From positions 34,902-98,901 of the forward strand of contig JAPYMA010001250.1 in the NCBI GenBank assembly GCA_035041965.1: DNA of 64,000 nucleotides. Reading direction: 5' to 3'. Below, piece by piece: positions 13,051 to 24,271 of the stretch (its first letter is position 1; each line of letters begins with the position of its first letter). Below the pieces are notes generated by a model, which was not told where the DNA came from, did not search any database, and saw only the letters and a program-made list of their open reading frames with translations. This DNA comes from Anisakis pegreffii. Its lineage: Eukaryota > Nematoda > Chromadorea > Rhabditida > Anisakidae. The position numbers were made by a program, and so were the translations under genes.

Positions 13051-13064
13051 TTTTTCCTTTGCAG
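13051..13064 (+). promoter_or_regulatory. Probable trans-splice acceptor upstream of MMAA
   Basis: A pyrimidine-rich tract ending in TTTGCAG lies 35 bases before the MMAA start codon and 76 bases after the gene G stop. No donor exists between the two genes, so an ordinary cis intron is unlikely. The spacing matches spliced-leader acceptors inside nematode operons. This is inferred from position and sequence only. Confidence 0.5.
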
Positions 13065-13099
13065 GTTGACATTCAGTCGAGACTGTGGCTTTCAAAAGA

Positions 13100-16000
13100 A
13101 TGTTACCGAAGCTTTTAATTAATAATAAGCATTTTATGATCGCAAGTGAATGCAATCCATTGAGTTTAACAACGTTTTGCAGGAGGTGTTTATTCAACAC
13201 CAGGTAAGTGACCGTTCTCGCAGTCTATCGTCCCAGTCAACTCATCCCGGCATATGAACATATGAACATTCCCACATATGAAATGCATTTCTGTTTGGAA
13301 GAAAATTAGGAGGATAGGATATGAGTATAGGAGTGTAAGGGCAATGGCTGATCATGTCAAAAAGTCCTCCTAATTGTTTCTCTACAAACACTAGCATATA
13401 TGTTTGTTAAGGATATCAACACTACCCAAACCATCGTGGCAGAGTCCAAGTGGTGTTCAGAAACGATCACCGAATGAGGCGAAAAGCGCGGAATCCGCGC
13501 AACTGGCTGAATATGCACGATTGCATTGGGATGACAGAGTGACATGCAATGATCCTTTGGTGAATTAATGCATGATCACTTCAATTGTTGCATTCTGTGA
13601 AACATACTTCTAGACGAGGAGTGACAATACTTCTAGACGAGGGAAGCAACAGCTTAAGTTTCAGCTCTATTTGCAAACGGCATTGTTGCAAGTGAGCAAT
13701 ATGCATTGTTGTTTGAGGTTGTTCGATTACGTGACGGAATTTTATCCGGTTCACGTTCGGCATTAGCCGCTGGCATCACACTCGTCGAATCAACACACCC
13801 GACAAAACGGGCACAAGGAAGTTACCTACTGGCTGCTGTTCTGGAGGCTCAAAAGAAACGCATCGAGGAAAAAGGACCAGCGTCGTTGATCTTTCGTATA
13901 GGTTTGATCACCGTATTGGACACGGCTTATTTGCTTTGCGAATATTTACTTGAAAATGCTCAAAAACCTTCTGGAATGAAAAAATAACTCCACAGAACCT
14001 GTTACGATTGTGAAATTGAGAGGCTGTAAGGAGAGTTCGCAGTAAATACAGAAGTCCTCTAAAAGCAATACCACTCCCTAAACCATCTAACAAAATGGAC
14101 TGACTCGGCTACTAATTTTATCAGCAGTTTAATTGCTACACTTTATAAACGTTGTATCTCTATGCAGGTGTGTCAGGCAGTCCTGGAGTGGGAAAATCGT
14201 CGTTTATTGAAGCGCTCGGTACTCAACTTATTCAGAACCAGAACAAAAAGATTGCTGTTCTCACTGTTGATCCATCTTCAGCAACTACCGGAGGTAAGTG
14301 CGCATCAAAATGTTCATGATACCCAAGTGTGGATGACACTAAACTTAAATGGATCACATTTCGATGATTATTTACGAGCATTGGCTTGATGCAATTGTGT
14401 TGCACTGGTGTGATGGTAATTAGTCATCTCTCTATACCACTTCTTTGAAAACTGTTCTATTCTGTTCGCTTGGGCTCAAAAACGGCTCTATTTTGTTCAA
14501 ACAGTTCCTTCCTCATTTGCGAACTGTTCTAATCTATACCGTGGAACAGAGCAGGAACAGAACAGCTTAACTGAAATAGAGACATCACTAATGGTAATTG
14601 ATCGTTTGAACTCTTTAACTCAGGATCGGTGCTTGGCGATCTAACAAGGATGCAAAATTTGGCACGCCATCGAAATGCTTTCATCCGCCAGTCGCCTTCA
14701 AGTGGCTCGCTCGGTGGTGTAACTCGTGGTATTCATGAAGCGATTGTTCTATGCGAAGGAGCTGGCTACGACGCTGTCATCATCGAAACTGTTGGTATGC
14801 TTTGAGCTTGCAACATTCTGTCATCAAAGCCATACTGAGAATGATGCCTCACCGATCAGTACTTACACAGAAACCGTTAACCCATCTGACTAGTGCTGAG
14901 AAGAAATTCATAGATAATTACTGACATATCATCAATGTTACAGGTGTTGGACAATCAGAAGTTAGCGTGAGTGAAATGAGTGATATATTTTGCCTTCTCT
15001 TATCGCCTGCTCATGGTGATGAACTTCAGGTATTTCCAAATATTCCAAGTTGTTTTTGTGCTTTCTGACTTATCACATTGTACCACTATAGATCAATAGT
15101 ATACATTAATATTGCACTATAGGCGTTATAATATTCAAGGTACCAGTACCCTCAGGTTCGCCCGGTAACATATGAATTTCTTTGCAGTATTCGATTGTGT
15201 AGAATCTCTACTTTCAGAAAAACATATATTTTGCCGAGCGATTTTCGTCAGTCACCTTCAACTGGCTCGCTCTTTAATCGCTTTCATTGATTCAGTTCTA
15301 CAATTTATGAATGTAACAAACTTGTCATCTACAGTCCAATATCACTGGTGATTTTGTGAGATACGAATAAGTGGAGACAAAGTTTGACTGGAATTAAAGA
15401 CGTCAACACATAATCACACCTAATATTCTGGTAATTGAGGGCGTTAAACGTGGTATTATGGAGCAAAGCGATTTACTTATTGTAACGAAAGCCGATGGAG
15501 AGCTTGAAAAAAAGCGCGGCTCACACAAATGGAATACGTTTCGGCACTCAAATATATGCGACCAAGATCACCGGACTGGCGACCTGTGGTACTGTACTAT
15601 TTGATGCTTCTTCTTTCCTGATATATTGGATATCCGCAAGTTTTCTCATTTAATCACTATTTTACGATGGATCATCTCTGGTCAAAGTTATTTCCTCTAG
15701 TCTTACTGTTCTCTACTGAACCGGAAACTGGCATTTGCTGAAGATATTTGAAATTGTATTTTAAAATTATTTGAAGGTGATGAGTGCATCAATACACAAG
15801 CCTGAAACCATCGAAAATGTTTCGAAAATGCTAGACAAATTTTGGGATACAGCCGTTAAAACAGGACTACTAATGGAACGTCGTAACGAACAGCTAACCA
15901 AATGGATGTGGACTCATGTTCAGTATGAAATAATGGCCGTCTTCAGAAGGCATCCTCAAGTTCTACGGAAGGTTTGAACTGAATGAAAAACTTAAATTTC

Positions 16001-16439
16001 TATCAGTTCACAAAGCGAAAACTTTGTTCATTTCATTGTGGTTTTTGATCGGCTGTCCAAACAAATTGTTCGCATTGAATATGAACGAAAAAAAGCCGTA
16101 GAAATTGACATTTTAAAAATGAACATTCATTTGCATTCGTAGTATTCATTATTTCCGTATTCCTCAACCAATGTGCTCAACTAATTTTCACTTGAGAATC
16201 ACAAAAATGATGAAGTGCAAATAGGCTAAGAAAAATTCGAGACCATTCCCAGCTTGGGGACGATTAAATGATTCAATACAAGACGAACACCTTCACACTA
16301 TAAGATTAATTGGCCAATGGTCTAAATTGGAAACTAATCTGAATTTTAGGCGCCGCTATTGGAAAACGATGTGACGAACGGCAAAATAACGCCTGGTTGG
16401 GCAGCAGAAACTTTATTGCGTGTATTTTTTGGCTTGTAG
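13100..16439 (+). CDS. mmaa-1: MMAA: mitochondrial methylmalonic aciduria type A GTPase (MeaB/ArgK family)
   Basis: This is a G3E-family GTPase that protects and loads methylmalonyl-CoA mutase with adenosylcobalamin in the mitochondrial matrix. Proposed exons: 13100-13203, 13693-13901, 14168-14293, 14624-14794, 14944-15029, 15440-15588, 15777-15971 and 16350-16439 (TAG). All junction phases agree except for one missing base in exon 6. The product would be about 376 residues (human about 418). Visible landmarks are [20 protein letters not shown], the P-loop [10 protein letters not shown] (about residue 107), [52 protein letters not shown], the base-specificity motif TKAD (about 248), WMWTHV and the C-terminal helix [14 protein letters not shown]. 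The N-terminus ([10 protein letters not shown], later CRRCLF) is basic and suits a mitochondrial leader. The exon 2 acceptor (TTGCAAG) is atypical; an upstream TTTCAG at 13670 would shift the join. The exon 6 acceptor (ATTGAG) is also weak. An A7 run at 15507-15513 breaks the frame (see findings). Confidence 0.93.
14440..14585. repeat. Degenerate inverted repeat in MMAA intron 3
   Basis: The segment is built from recurring ACTGTTCT and CTGTTC words. Its left edge (ACTGTTCTATTCTGTTC) and right edge (GGAACAGAACAG) are imperfect inverted copies. It could be a decayed MITE. No target-site duplication was recognised. Confidence 0.3.
15241..15272 (+). repeat. Intronic partial copy of MMAA exon 4
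   Basis: About 32 bases in intron 5 closely match exon 4 (14680-14712), including the shared blocks CCTTCAA and TGGCTCGCTC. In exon 4 the segment encodes [11 protein letters not shown]. The copy would read similarly but runs into non-coding sequence on both sides. Confidence 0.6.
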
Positions 16440-16463
16440 ACGATGAAAGTGAACATTTCGTTG

Positions 16464-16739
16464 TTTCATATATTGTACACTATAGGGCACACTGGATTAT
16501 AAGGCGCACAGCTAATAATGGTCCACTTCCCAACTCTTTCCTATAAAAAGCGCACCGGGCTACAAGGCGCATTGAGGTAAACAATCAACATTACACTTGT
16601 AAACCTAAACGCAGCGCCGTGTACCACACAAAATCGCTTCGAAGTCACTAATCAGAATCAATCTATATATAAGGCGCAGTCTCTTTTTTGACAAAATTAA
16701 AGATTTTTAAGAGCGTCTTATAGTCCGGAAAATACGGTA
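16464..16739. mobile_element. Old non-autonomous DNA transposon (GGCGCA / TATAAGGCGC type)
   Basis: The right end carries AGAGCGTCTTATAGTCCGG then AAAATACGGTA. The interior repeats the words ATAAGGCGCA, AAGCGCACCGGG and CAAGGCGCA. The left end (CACTATAGGGCAC, ACTGGATTATAAGGCGCAC) is an eroded inverted counterpart of the right end. I recall this CCGTATTTTCCGGACTATA terminus from repeats in many animal genomes but cannot assign a Repbase superfamily. The element starts about 25 bases after the MMAA stop and ends before an AATAAA at 16776-16781, so it may be transcribed in the MMAA 3' UTR. Confidence 0.7.
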
Positions 16740-16775
16740 AATTATGAATTTATGATCGAATGTTTCCGTGTGACC

Positions 16776-16781
16776 AATAAA
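16776..16781 (+). terminator. Candidate poly(A) signal of MMAA
   Basis: This is the first canonical AATAAA downstream of the MMAA stop. Using it would give a 3' UTR of roughly 350 bases containing the transposon remnant. Confidence 0.35.
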
Positions 16782-17143
16782 TTATCAGCAGATCATTGAC
16801 TTTAATCGTTCACTTTGACTTTAATCCACTCACGATCGTTTGCACCAGGTCAATCCAGGAATGAAATTACTGCAGAGAAGTTTAAATGCTGAGCGTTTTG
16901 ATTACTGACCGTTTCAAACTCGAATGCTCCTAAACCCTCACATTACTGATGTTACAAATTACTTGATTGTTTAGTGTTTCGGCATTTTTCAATCAATCCG
17001 GGCAGTAATTCGGGCCGGCCGTACAGCTCTACGTTTGTCTACTTTTAGAGGAATAAATTCTGATCAAGATCCTAAAGCGTAACTTTTGTTCTGATCTATA
17101 ACATTATCAATATTTCCGTTGGTACAACACTAGCGAATTTCAG
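16782..17143. other. No gene seen
   Basis: AT-rich sequence without an exon candidate, containing a GC-rich patch GGGCCGGCCGTACAGC near 17012. Confidence 0.4.
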
Positions 17144-19226
17144 TCCCTTCGCTGCTTCACAAAGCTTTGCTCTGATGTGAGTGCTTTTCGTCGTTTGTGC
17201 ATGTGCCTTGTTCTTGGAGCTAGTCGATAAGTAATGTTGATGCTGTTTCCCCTTGTGCATAGTTGAGGTTTGAACAACAAAGTGCTGAGCAGTTAAGCGT
17301 AAACGTTGAACGAATAATCATCCGAGTGAACTGAAGCATAAACTTAGCAAGAGGAGAGTTCGGTATTATTCGATAATGTCTGCAAAACGTGCGAATTTAT
17401 GGTCATGTTCGTTAGTAAACAGCACACATATTATTCATATTGTGATCGTTCGAAAAAATGCACTTCAAGACGAATGTTATCTGATAGTTAATCAACATTG
17501 CTAGGACTGCTTTTCGTTGAATATCAGTAAACAATTTACGTACGGTTCAGTAAAAACCACTTACGATCAGTCAACGTTGAAAGGAGTGCTGACCAATGAG
17601 CGATGCGATAACTCAGCTCACTCACCAAAGACCAATCAGTTGACGCAGTCGTCTAGACGTTAGCTGTGGCCAAATCAAATTACAAGTAATGGTAATCGGT
17701 AGAACATGTCTTGTGAATCAGTGAGCATTTTCAACACAGACGATAATCGACTAAACAAATGAAGTTCAAATTTTAGCTGTTTTTTTACTCAACGATGAAA
17801 CTGACTCGATCATATATTTATTTTCTTAAGAGTTTTCAACAAAACCCAATTTGCGGATCCTTTTTTCAAGCTGTAAGATTTTTATCCGAAATGAGAAATT
17901 CTTTTCATATAGCTCAGAATATCGCATAAAAAGCATCAAGAACAGTGTTGCCAATGGAAAATGGGCCTGAAGTTGGTTGCATGATATTCCCTCTTTCGTT
18001 CATATTTCATAAACCGTTCAAATGACACCTGAATATTCTCTGCATCTTCATGAACAATTGTGTTGCATTATGGCAGATCGTTTTCCACACATCACTCCCA
18101 CCGAAAATTCAACTGCGTTGTGCCCATCCGTCATTGAACACCAAATCTAGGAAGCAACAACCAACGTCTCGCGATGAACTGTTAACATCATCGTTCTATG
18201 GATGAAACGGAATTTCGAAACAAAGTCTGATTCGTGCAAAAGTTTGATGGAAGTCAATTTCATGCTGAAAATCTGACTCGTTTCACGAAACTGTCCACGG
18301 AAAATAAAACCCATTGCAGCGTCGTCCCTGAGAGCAATTGGTCTCTCGTAATCAATCAGATAAAAATTTATCACAGCCGCTGCTCTGTAGTCTATATCTG
18401 GAATGCGAGGAATGTTCCTTCTCACTTCAGTCTTTAATGCTAACCGTTGTAATTCTGTCAAAAAAAAACCAACTAGACATGTTATCATCCTCATGACTGC
18501 AGAAGTAAACGACCGTTTTCTCTCATATTCGTTAAGCCCTCATATTTGCAGATTGTTTATCCATTCGCTATTAGTGCCATCAAAGTGCTTCCTTCGGTCA
18601 TCGCAAGATCTTTCATCATCCACCCTCATAACACTGAATAATCTCAAAGAAAAAACCCCCTGATCACTTCATTCAGTAACAAATAACATCCACCGTTCAA
18701 TGTTTACGCCGTCCACACAAGTGCAAGAATGTGCTCATTAAATTTCGACGTTCCTTCAAAAAACTAACTCTCTTCCACATTTTCGACAACAGTACCGCTA
18801 TGTATCTGTTTACATTGAACCTTATCTCTACGAAAATCTGAACGTATTTCAATCAAAACCACAAATCTTCGCAAGTATGAAGCTCTTTATTTGAAAATAT
18901 TTACGTGATGCAACACTATAATACAAAACAAAGATTAGCGCTGAATAACAAATCTTTGTGATGCGGAGCCATCAAAATAAGAGAGCATAAAACAACATCT
19001 GACAAGAGCAAAACATTGAAATTCAATTGCGTTGAATAAACATCCACTATTATCCAAACAAACGCAGCAACAACTGTATCGTATACGAATCAGTTGAAGT
19101 CATTACGATGAATGCATCTCAACAGTTAATTTAATTTTCTCAGATTCCCCTGCAGCAATCCTTGAAGAGCACTCTTTGAAAATCAGTGAACATCAGCTAC
19201 AGTTGAAACGAGACTTGTGGCATGAG
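17144..19226 (+). CDS. Two plus-strand exon candidates of an unknown gene
   Basis: A 33-base exon at 17144-17176 lies between acceptor AATTTCAG and donor GTGAGT and reads SLRCFTKLCSD. A second at 19144-19226 lies between TTCTCAG and GTAAAT and reads SPAAILEEHSLKISEHQL and onward. Their phases (0 out, 1 in) do not join directly, so another exon or a different gene is implied. The exon at 18147-18454 on the other strand lies between them. The product is not recognised. Confidence 0.4.
18147..18454 (-). CDS. Probable terminal exon, unknown product
   Basis: After a strong acceptor (GGTTTTTTTTGACAG) the minus strand stays open for 101 codons to a TAG. It contains TEVRRNIPRIPDIDYRAAAV, NFYLIDYERPIALRDDAAMG and FIFRGQFRETSQIF. 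Amino-acid composition and codon use are better than in surrounding open frames. It could continue to the stop or exit earlier by an unseen donor. No family is recognised. Confidence 0.45.
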
Positions 19227-20324
19227 GTAAATTCAATAAGCGCAATGACTTCTACTAGAGGTGATACGATACAAAATACCCGTAAAATGGCAACAATAAC
19301 GACTGGAATACTTATGAAAATTGAAATCACATTACAACATCTGAATTTACAGACAATCTGCAAGCGTTATATAGAAGTACGCAAGTTGCAATAGTAGTGG
19401 GATTGATCAAAAGAGAATGTTGATTCGAATGCGATTTTAATAAGGAGGAACAAGTGAGTGTATGAGGAATATTTGGTGGATGCAGTTGAAGTTAAAGCAT
19501 TCTTCAACAACAAATCAAAATTATATAATCAACAAAATCAATTATCTTGAGAATGAGCTATCGAGCTACTCAACTTGATTATGGCAGAGGTTGAAAACAA
19601 CCACAACAATAGCAAAATGAGAAGCGATATTCATGAAATATTTAACAGTAGCTAAATGTTGTAATGACACATTGAAAGCAATAAATACGGCTGAATTTAC
19701 AACAAATATGTGGATCAAAAGGACTGAACTTAACAGAAATTTGAAAAAGCTAGACTACGAATTTCATATGGCATACGGAGAGAAACGCTCTTCGCTAGAA
19801 TATGACACCACTTAACAGGTGAAAATGATATCCTCTCTAAAGTAAAATATTTGCATAAAAGTTACGAATGTCTCTGCACTGATCCGCGAACATCGTGACT
19901 CAAAGTTCTCAAAGAGAAGGATTCACTTACAATCAGTTTACTCTACAATTCATCGCTTTTATACAACATTTATACAAATTCTCCAGTTCTTAACTGGCGC
20001 TCCATGTGACACAGCGAGAATACGATTCGCTCCATGTGACAAAATATTTCATTGTGTTGACGACGGTTGTATTGTGATTTCGAATGAATGGCATGAAATT
20101 TTGTTTGGTCCATGTGATTGATGGCAAGGATAAGTCCACCGAATCGGTGACGACTTCTGACTGACTATGGGTTCATCTTTGTAACCATCTTCAAATGGTC
20201 TGGACGAAGTATTTTCTTAATTAAGCTTTCGAATTGAGCTAATTGAAAGCGTACGGCTAGCAGCTCTACGCTTCCTTATCACATCGACCATAGGCGTTCG
20301 ATTAGAAGCACGAACGAACGGAGT
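19227..20324. other. No gene seen
   Basis: AT-rich flank downstream of F-box gene A. The 60-codon frame at 19633-19815 has no splice signals and is A-rich. A short direct repeat of CGCTCCATGTGACA occurs near 20000 and 20029. Confidence 0.4.
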
Positions 20325-22841
20325 TTATGAAGCAGAGTACTGCTGACAATATCGTTCTTTCAAGGCTTCCACACCAATCCACGACTTGAACGTTCGAATA
20401 TGTCGACTGTATCGTCGTCGAGTGGTTGCAATTTCTTGCCGTGTTAGTTCTTGTTCCAGCAACGGCAAACTGAGACGAAACAATTGTAGTTGTTCGGTGT
20501 TGAATATCGCTTCAGGACTCACGCCGTAGTCCATTAAGCGTGACAAACACGGTGTTTCGTTGGTCGACACCCGAAGAGTCAACTGAAAACTAATCACGGT
20601 GATGTCTTTGAATCCACTTCGCAATTTGGAATTCAATCAGAATTCAGTGTAATTACTCACTGTATCAACTGAATGAAGTGAACGTTTTTGTTTTCGAAGT
20701 GAAGCTTCACTACAGAAGAGTAACTTCAAAACGCGTAAAGTGAATAAAGCACAACGAATGGTACGGTACCTCTTTGAGATTCGGTAGAATGACTAGATGT
20801 GAAGTGCACGTAACGCAGTGTGCATGAACGTTATCCTCTTGAGGACTACCGTTCAACGACCTCAAATAGCATTGCAATGCGTGCCATCGACCCAAATCCA
20901 TACTCGACAAACCAACTATCATCAATTCAGCTATGCTCACATCCATCTGAAACTTCAAACATTCAACTCTTTTTTCTTAACGTTCCGAACATATTTCATT
21001 GAGACGTTTCAAGCTAATTGTAAGAGGGCATTTCAACTTATGAAGCGACCATGTACGTGCCACAATTAGCCCACAAATTTATCACATCGACATATATGAA
21101 AATTCTTTCCCCATCTAGCTGCCTAAAATGCATTGGTTTGTGTGTGTAAAGTCATGTGATATGAACATTCTATGGGCTAGATCTTCCGTTAGTCATGTGT
21201 TGATCAGCAAAATGTAAAAGCATTTTTTGCCATGAAAAAAATGCCATGATTACTGAAAAATGCCATGAAAATTTTCATAATGTCATGAAAATTTCAACTC
21301 ATCGATTTCGTAATGTGTAATATTTACAATCAGTGAACTTCACTCATATTATAACTGCTGAATGAATCATCACGCTAATTCTAAAAAAATCAGATGAATG
21401 AATCAACACATTGAACATTCAAGTGGCCATCTTTTGATTCGTACAAACAACTCTGTTAACATAAATTTGGAAAAAAAAAAGATAGAAATCTTTCTATTCG
21501 AATGCTGCTGACAAGCGCAGCTATTCCGCCAACTTACTATGGAGTAACGTTATTTACTGACAACCAATGAAAAGAATTATAACTAATTAATGCATGCTTG
21601 ACAACAAACTAGGCCAAAATAAAACCAGATCATATAGAAATCAGGCGAATATTGCATAAGATCAATGAAAAAGCCAATTCAGGGCTTACCGTAATTGTAT
21701 GCGCTTTTGCACCAAACATTTTGACGAGTTCAAACAGCCGTGAGACATCTTTAGATGTCCATCTCTCGTGAACAACAACTGTAGCGTTACGATCACCGAG
21801 CTGAATGAGAATCTGTGCGGTTGGATGTGCGAAGAGTTCACCTGAAACAAGAAACATCACCCTAATCATCACTTTCCTATCAATGGCAGCCACTCGGAAT
21901 TGTTCTGATGAAATTTCGATGGATAGTTAAGGGAAATGAATTAATTCATTGAAACATCAAAATTTCCTCAAGAAATTCAAGAAGTACACTGCGAAAAGGT
22001 AATCGCTTACCATCTTCATCATGCAGTTTCTCCATTAGAACGCGTGTGTCTAACCGGTACAAGTCCAAATATAAGATATTCTCAAAACGATTCGCTATTT
22101 GCTCATTCCATTGCTTAGAAACTCTTTTCCACCTAATCAAATCGAACGGATCACAGTAGTCGAATACTTTTGACCTGAACATCAGTTTTATATGAGATTT
22201 ATATTCTTTTGTATTTAGATTCTGAAATCGACTGCGAAACATTTCTGAGTTTGTATTTGCCTACGCATTTATCCAGTAATTAGGATTGTTTACAGATTTG
22301 CCATTAACAAGAAATGCTACTGAAGTACAACTACAAGTCAATGATGGAATGAAATACAATCGAATAGTTGCCAATTGCACGAAATAATTCAGTCTTCTCA
22401 TTTACAATCAGTTTGTACTTCCTCCGCACAATTTTCCAGCCCAACTTGCAAGTTTCAATATCGCTTAAAAAGTCGTTTCGAAAAGATTTCGATTTTCGAT
22501 CACTCAACACTAGAGCTGATCTTTTTTTGGCTGGCACACTATAATTCTATTCAGGGAATCCTTTGAGAATTATCCGCCATACTTATATTGTTATAAAGTT
22601 GCGATATCTCATTCGAAAGCGCTAAGTCCCTCATGCGTTAACGACTCATTTTTGTGTTTGTTCAATAAAGCAGATCCTGACAAACAATCGCTCACCAAAT
22701 TGACTCGGGTAGCTGAACGGTTTCCTTTTCAATCAACGATTTTTTCTTGCTTTTGGACGGGAAAAAATTCTGTGATTCAGTGAGAATTTTACGATGTATT
22801 TGATGGAATCTACGTCCCATGAATTGCTTTAGTGAAGGCAT
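20325..22841 (-). CDS. F-box protein A (five exons)
   Basis: Probable substrate-recognition subunit of an SCF ubiquitin ligase. Exons: 22841-22696, 22174-22011, 21841-21690, 20946-20770 and 20582-20325 (TAA), giving 298 residues. Acceptors are TTGCAG, GTTCAG, TTTCAG, TTTCAG and TTTCAG; donors are GTGAGC, GTAAGC, GTAAGC and GTACCG. All four junctions rejoin in frame (phases 2, 1, 0, 0). The F-box spans about residues 44-80 (LPESIWSKVFDYCDPFDLIR then WKRVSKQWNEQI) and is split by intron 1 within the Trp codon. The C-terminal half contains a leucine-rich-repeat-like line, LPNLKELTLRVS, across the exon 4/5 join, then a basic tail ending ALKERYCQQYSAS. The ATG follows an acceptor by seven bases, so it may be trans-spliced. 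It is paralogous to the gene at 41332-44757, with identical phases and an identical exon 3 length. The bound substrate is unknown. Confidence 0.85.
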
Positions 22842-22937
22842 CTTGAATCTGCAAGCAAACATATTGCAGAAATAAATTTCCACTCGAAAACACGATTACC
22901 GAGCAAAACGACGCGGATAACGCAATAACAAAACTTC

Positions 22938-23147
22938 TTAAAACGTATGAGAAGAGCAATCAGCTGGTAAAACAAGATCAACTGATGTGAATGAAAACAG
23001 TTGGAGCGATAAGCCGGCAGCACTGTCATAAAGACGAATTGATATCGTTAAAGAAGATGATGGTTCTTCGTAATTAATGAATGCAGTGTTTGAGCAAACT
23101 AGACGCCAGTCATCGACCGATTCATAGCGATACCTTCGTTGAAACAA
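22938..23147 (-). CDS. Possible terminal exon upstream of F-box gene A
   Basis: After acceptor AATACTCAG the minus strand is open for about 70 codons to a stop. It contains RYESVDDWRLVCSNTAFINY and YDSAAGLSLQLFSF. The stop lies about 100 bases before the F-box A start. It could be the end of a separate gene. No family is recognised. Confidence 0.35.
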   Translation of the reverse strand: MFQRRYRYESVDDWRLVCSNTAFINYEEPSSSLTISIRLYDSAAGLSLQLFSFTSVDLVLPADCSSHTF

Positions 23148-23249
23148 ACTGAGTATTACTCAACACGACTTGTTCATAACAAAAACATCAACAAAATGGA
23201 TGATGGCACTTCAAACAAATGAGAAATTTAAACTTTGCTTGAAAAAAAG

Positions 23250-23503
23250 TTTATTATTCACTAATCGTAAATACTCTGCAATGCAGTAAGAAAAATACAA
23301 TTTGCATCACTATCAAAAACTGTACAGTCTAACAACATTGCACATCCATAACAATAGTACTGTGGAACTACATGGAGCATTAGGTTGTGATCTGAAGATA
23401 CTGCACAGGTGAGTATACATATAAATATTCGATAGTGAATTTTTACATTTAGGTTATCAACATCATCTGAAGTCTTCTTCCAGTCAATATTGAAATTCAT
23501 CAC
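23250..23503 (-). CDS. Possible gene end with adjacent AATAAA
   Basis: An 80-codon frame ends at TAG (23261) and is followed within six bases by AATAAA (23255-23250). The frame includes NIDWKKTSDDVDN and a Cys-bearing segment MLHVVPQYYCYGCAML. A possible internal acceptor TATCTTCAG lies at about 23395. The poly(A) position supports a real 3' end, but the frame itself is only moderately convincing. Confidence 0.35.
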
Positions 23504-24030
23504 AAGAAAACATCACTGTGGTCAGATTATGTACGTTTAAAAGTTCCTTCAATATGTGCCGAGCAGCTGAAGCGAACAACGCAAAATTATAAGATCTCCA
23601 CGGTGTCGACATGTTCCCTCGGCTGAACTACATTCAACTACAATTTTGGGACCATTGTCATGTAAACTATAAACGCATGTGCTTCACTGAATACCGAAGA
23701 TGCATTTCATGAAAGAAACAACTTGGTTATCTTGATTAAGAAACTACAAGCAGTCGATTAGGTCAGATAACTCTCTCAACTTCATTCAATTCGGTGAGGT
23801 GTTTATCTCAAATTCAAAGGACTATATCAATTAGATTCTCATGTTCTGCACGACTGCAATCGGATAATGCGTGCAAGCCATTTATTGGAACGTTTTAGAA
23901 TCGGATTTGTGAAAAAGAAATGAAATCAGTAAGGGTTTGTGTGAATGAAAATAAGCAATGTTCATTTATTAGCGTTACGTTTCGAACAATAATCATTGAG
24001 ATGGAACTGATTGATAGAAATCGTGTTTTG

Positions 24031-24150
24031 CAGCTGAAGGTTTTGAAATGTTTTGATTTGATAGAAAATGTTTTAAACTGATAGAAAATGTTTCGATTTC
24101 ATAGAAAACGTTTTAAACTGATTGAAAATGTTTTGAAACTACTGAAATTG
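24031..24150. repeat. 20-base minisatellite, six degenerate units
   Basis: The units line up on TTTTAAACTGATAGAAAATG with a constant 20-base period from 24031 to 24150. The first and last units are the most diverged. Confidence 0.85.
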
Positions 24151-24271
24151 CACAACAACAGAAACGTGGATGATTACGAAGAACTTGTAAAATTTAGTTG
24201 ATAGTTGATAACTTTAAAACAATTTTATCTTTTCATGCTTCTTTGAGCAAGCAAACTGACAATGAGCGCAA

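Noticed and set aside
14584..15000. MMAA considered a pseudogene because of the exon 6 frameshift.
   Set aside because: All other exons keep GTPase motifs, splice sites and frame, so a single base in a homopolymer is more likely an error.
22331..22537. 68-codon minus frame inside F-box A intron 1, considered as an extra exon.
   Set aside because: Exons 1 and 2 join directly through the F-box in both paralogues, and the frame has no counterpart in gene B.
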